Positions 36,192 through 36,518 of a stretch of 36,518 nucleotides of DNA are shown piece after piece. Within the stretch, counting starts at the first letter, position 1. Each line of letters opens with the position of its first letter. This DNA comes from Betaproteobacteria bacterium RIFCSPLOWO2_02_FULL_67_26 (lineage in GTDB: Bacteria > Pseudomonadota > Gammaproteobacteria > Burkholderiales > SG8-41), in contig MERD01000124.1 of assembly GCA_001771935.1 (NCBI GenBank), forward strand, positions 1 to 36,518, given 5' to 3'. The notes below the pieces were generated by a model, which ran no database searches, had not been told where the DNA came from, and saw only the letters and a list, made by a program, of their open reading frames with translations. The translations under genes and the position numbers were made by a program.

Positions 36192-36518
36192 GTCATCTCC
36201 TTTCGATCGGTTGACAGCGCATGCGACACGGCGCGAGGTACCAGGCTGAGCTTGCCCAGCGGTTGCAGCGATGCGTCGGCGCTCTTCGCGCAAACCTGCT
36301 GGATCGCGAGGAACACCTTTGCGGCGGCGGTTTCCCGCCAGAACCAGTTATCGATCGCCTTGGACGAAAGATTTCCCGGCTGGGCCGCCGCGCCCTCGTA
36401 GTAGTACGCCTTGATATCGTCGCACACGCGCTTTAGCGCGACTCCGGCCGATACACCCGGCGCGGCGGCGGGCCGTGGCGCCCCGTCGAGATAGGAGGCC
36501 GCGTGGCTCGCCGCTTCT
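36188..36518 (-). CDS. C-terminal part of an unrecognised protein (runs off the window)
   Basis: The frame is open from the right edge to TGA 36190-36188, about 109 residues visible. Readable segments: SYLDGAPRPAAAPGVSAGVA, KRVCDDIKAYYYEGAAAQPG, KAIDNWFWRETAAAKVFLAI and QQVCAKSADASLQPLGKLSL. GTG 36427 is only the first possible internal start; the open frame continues upstream. The DNWFWRET-xxxKVFLAI segment looks like a conserved helical C-terminal block, but I cannot name a family. Its stop overlaps the start codon of the candidate selenoprotein (ATGA), so it is translationally coupled to it and may share its pathway. Confidence 0.7.
   Translation of the reverse strand, partial: EAASHAASYLDGAPRPAAAPGVSAGVALKRVCDDIKAYYYEGAAAQPGNLSSKAIDNWFWRETAAAKVFLAIQQVCAKSADASLQPLGKLSLVPRAVSHALSTDRKEMT

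Noticed and set aside
35949-36293. Two separate short genes at 35595-35948 and 35949-36293 instead of one
   Set aside because: They are in the same frame, together make one complete CMD/AhpD domain, and the second has no ribosome-binding site; Sec read-through explains the TGA better.

Overview
The window (36.5 kb, GC-rich, no tRNA, rRNA, IS element or CRISPR array seen) reads as chromosomal DNA of a betaproteobacterium. The reasons are the gene orders ribF-ileS-lspA-ispH, cysB divergent from cysI-DUF934, murJ divergent from rpsT followed by DUF3579 and arginine genes, and xseB-ispA-dxs, together with the family-level look of the proteins. No genus can be named from the sequence alone.

Layout. 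1-4062 (+): the 3' part of a pilY1 gene (type IV pilus tip/biogenesis protein) and a small secreted Cys protein. 4068-12758 (-): a run ribF, ileS, lspA, TPR-glycosyltransferase B, ispH, TPR-glycosyltransferase A; the two TPR-glycosyltransferases are paralogues flanking ispH, and one seems to start with CTG. 12830-16064: assimilatory sulfite reductase cysI plus DUF934 (-), divergent from a CysB-type regulator (+). 16145-18413: murJ (-), rpsT (+), DUF3579 (-). 18565-21999 (+): argD, argF, argG. 22000-24928 (+): a NitT/TauT-type ABC importer with its own promoter-like sequence and a leader holding a 32-codon ORF; no catabolic gene is next to it. 24930-26123 (-): an MFS transporter. 26251-29100 (+): YajQ and a TPR plus GT41 (O-GlcNAc-transferase-like) protein. 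29058-30452: a class I glutamine amidotransferase (-) and a periplasmic retropepsin-like protease (+). 30457-35470 (-): xseB, ispA, dxs, folE, ribBA in one direction (isoprenoid, folate and riboflavin supply). 35595-36518 (-): an AhpD/carboxymuconolactone-decarboxylase-family gene and the 3' end of an unrecognised gene.

The most striking item is at 35595-36191. The CMD/AhpD-family frame is continuous except for one TGA, which sits exactly where the second Cys of the CxxC redox motif belongs (C-H-Y-TGA). It is followed 19 nt later by a GGTC loop on a strong hairpin, as in the E. coli fdhF SECIS. This is best read as a selenoprotein with a CxxU redox centre rather than two ORFs.

A second unlisted signal is a family of 7-bp-period tandem repeats (TCASYSK, or TGANNNN on the other strand) at five gene junctions: cysB/murJ, argF/argG, yajQ/GT41, ribBA/folE and folE/dxs. 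In four cases the array abuts a start codon that mostly lacks a Shine-Dalgarno sequence, and in one (ribBA) the start codon lies inside the repeat.
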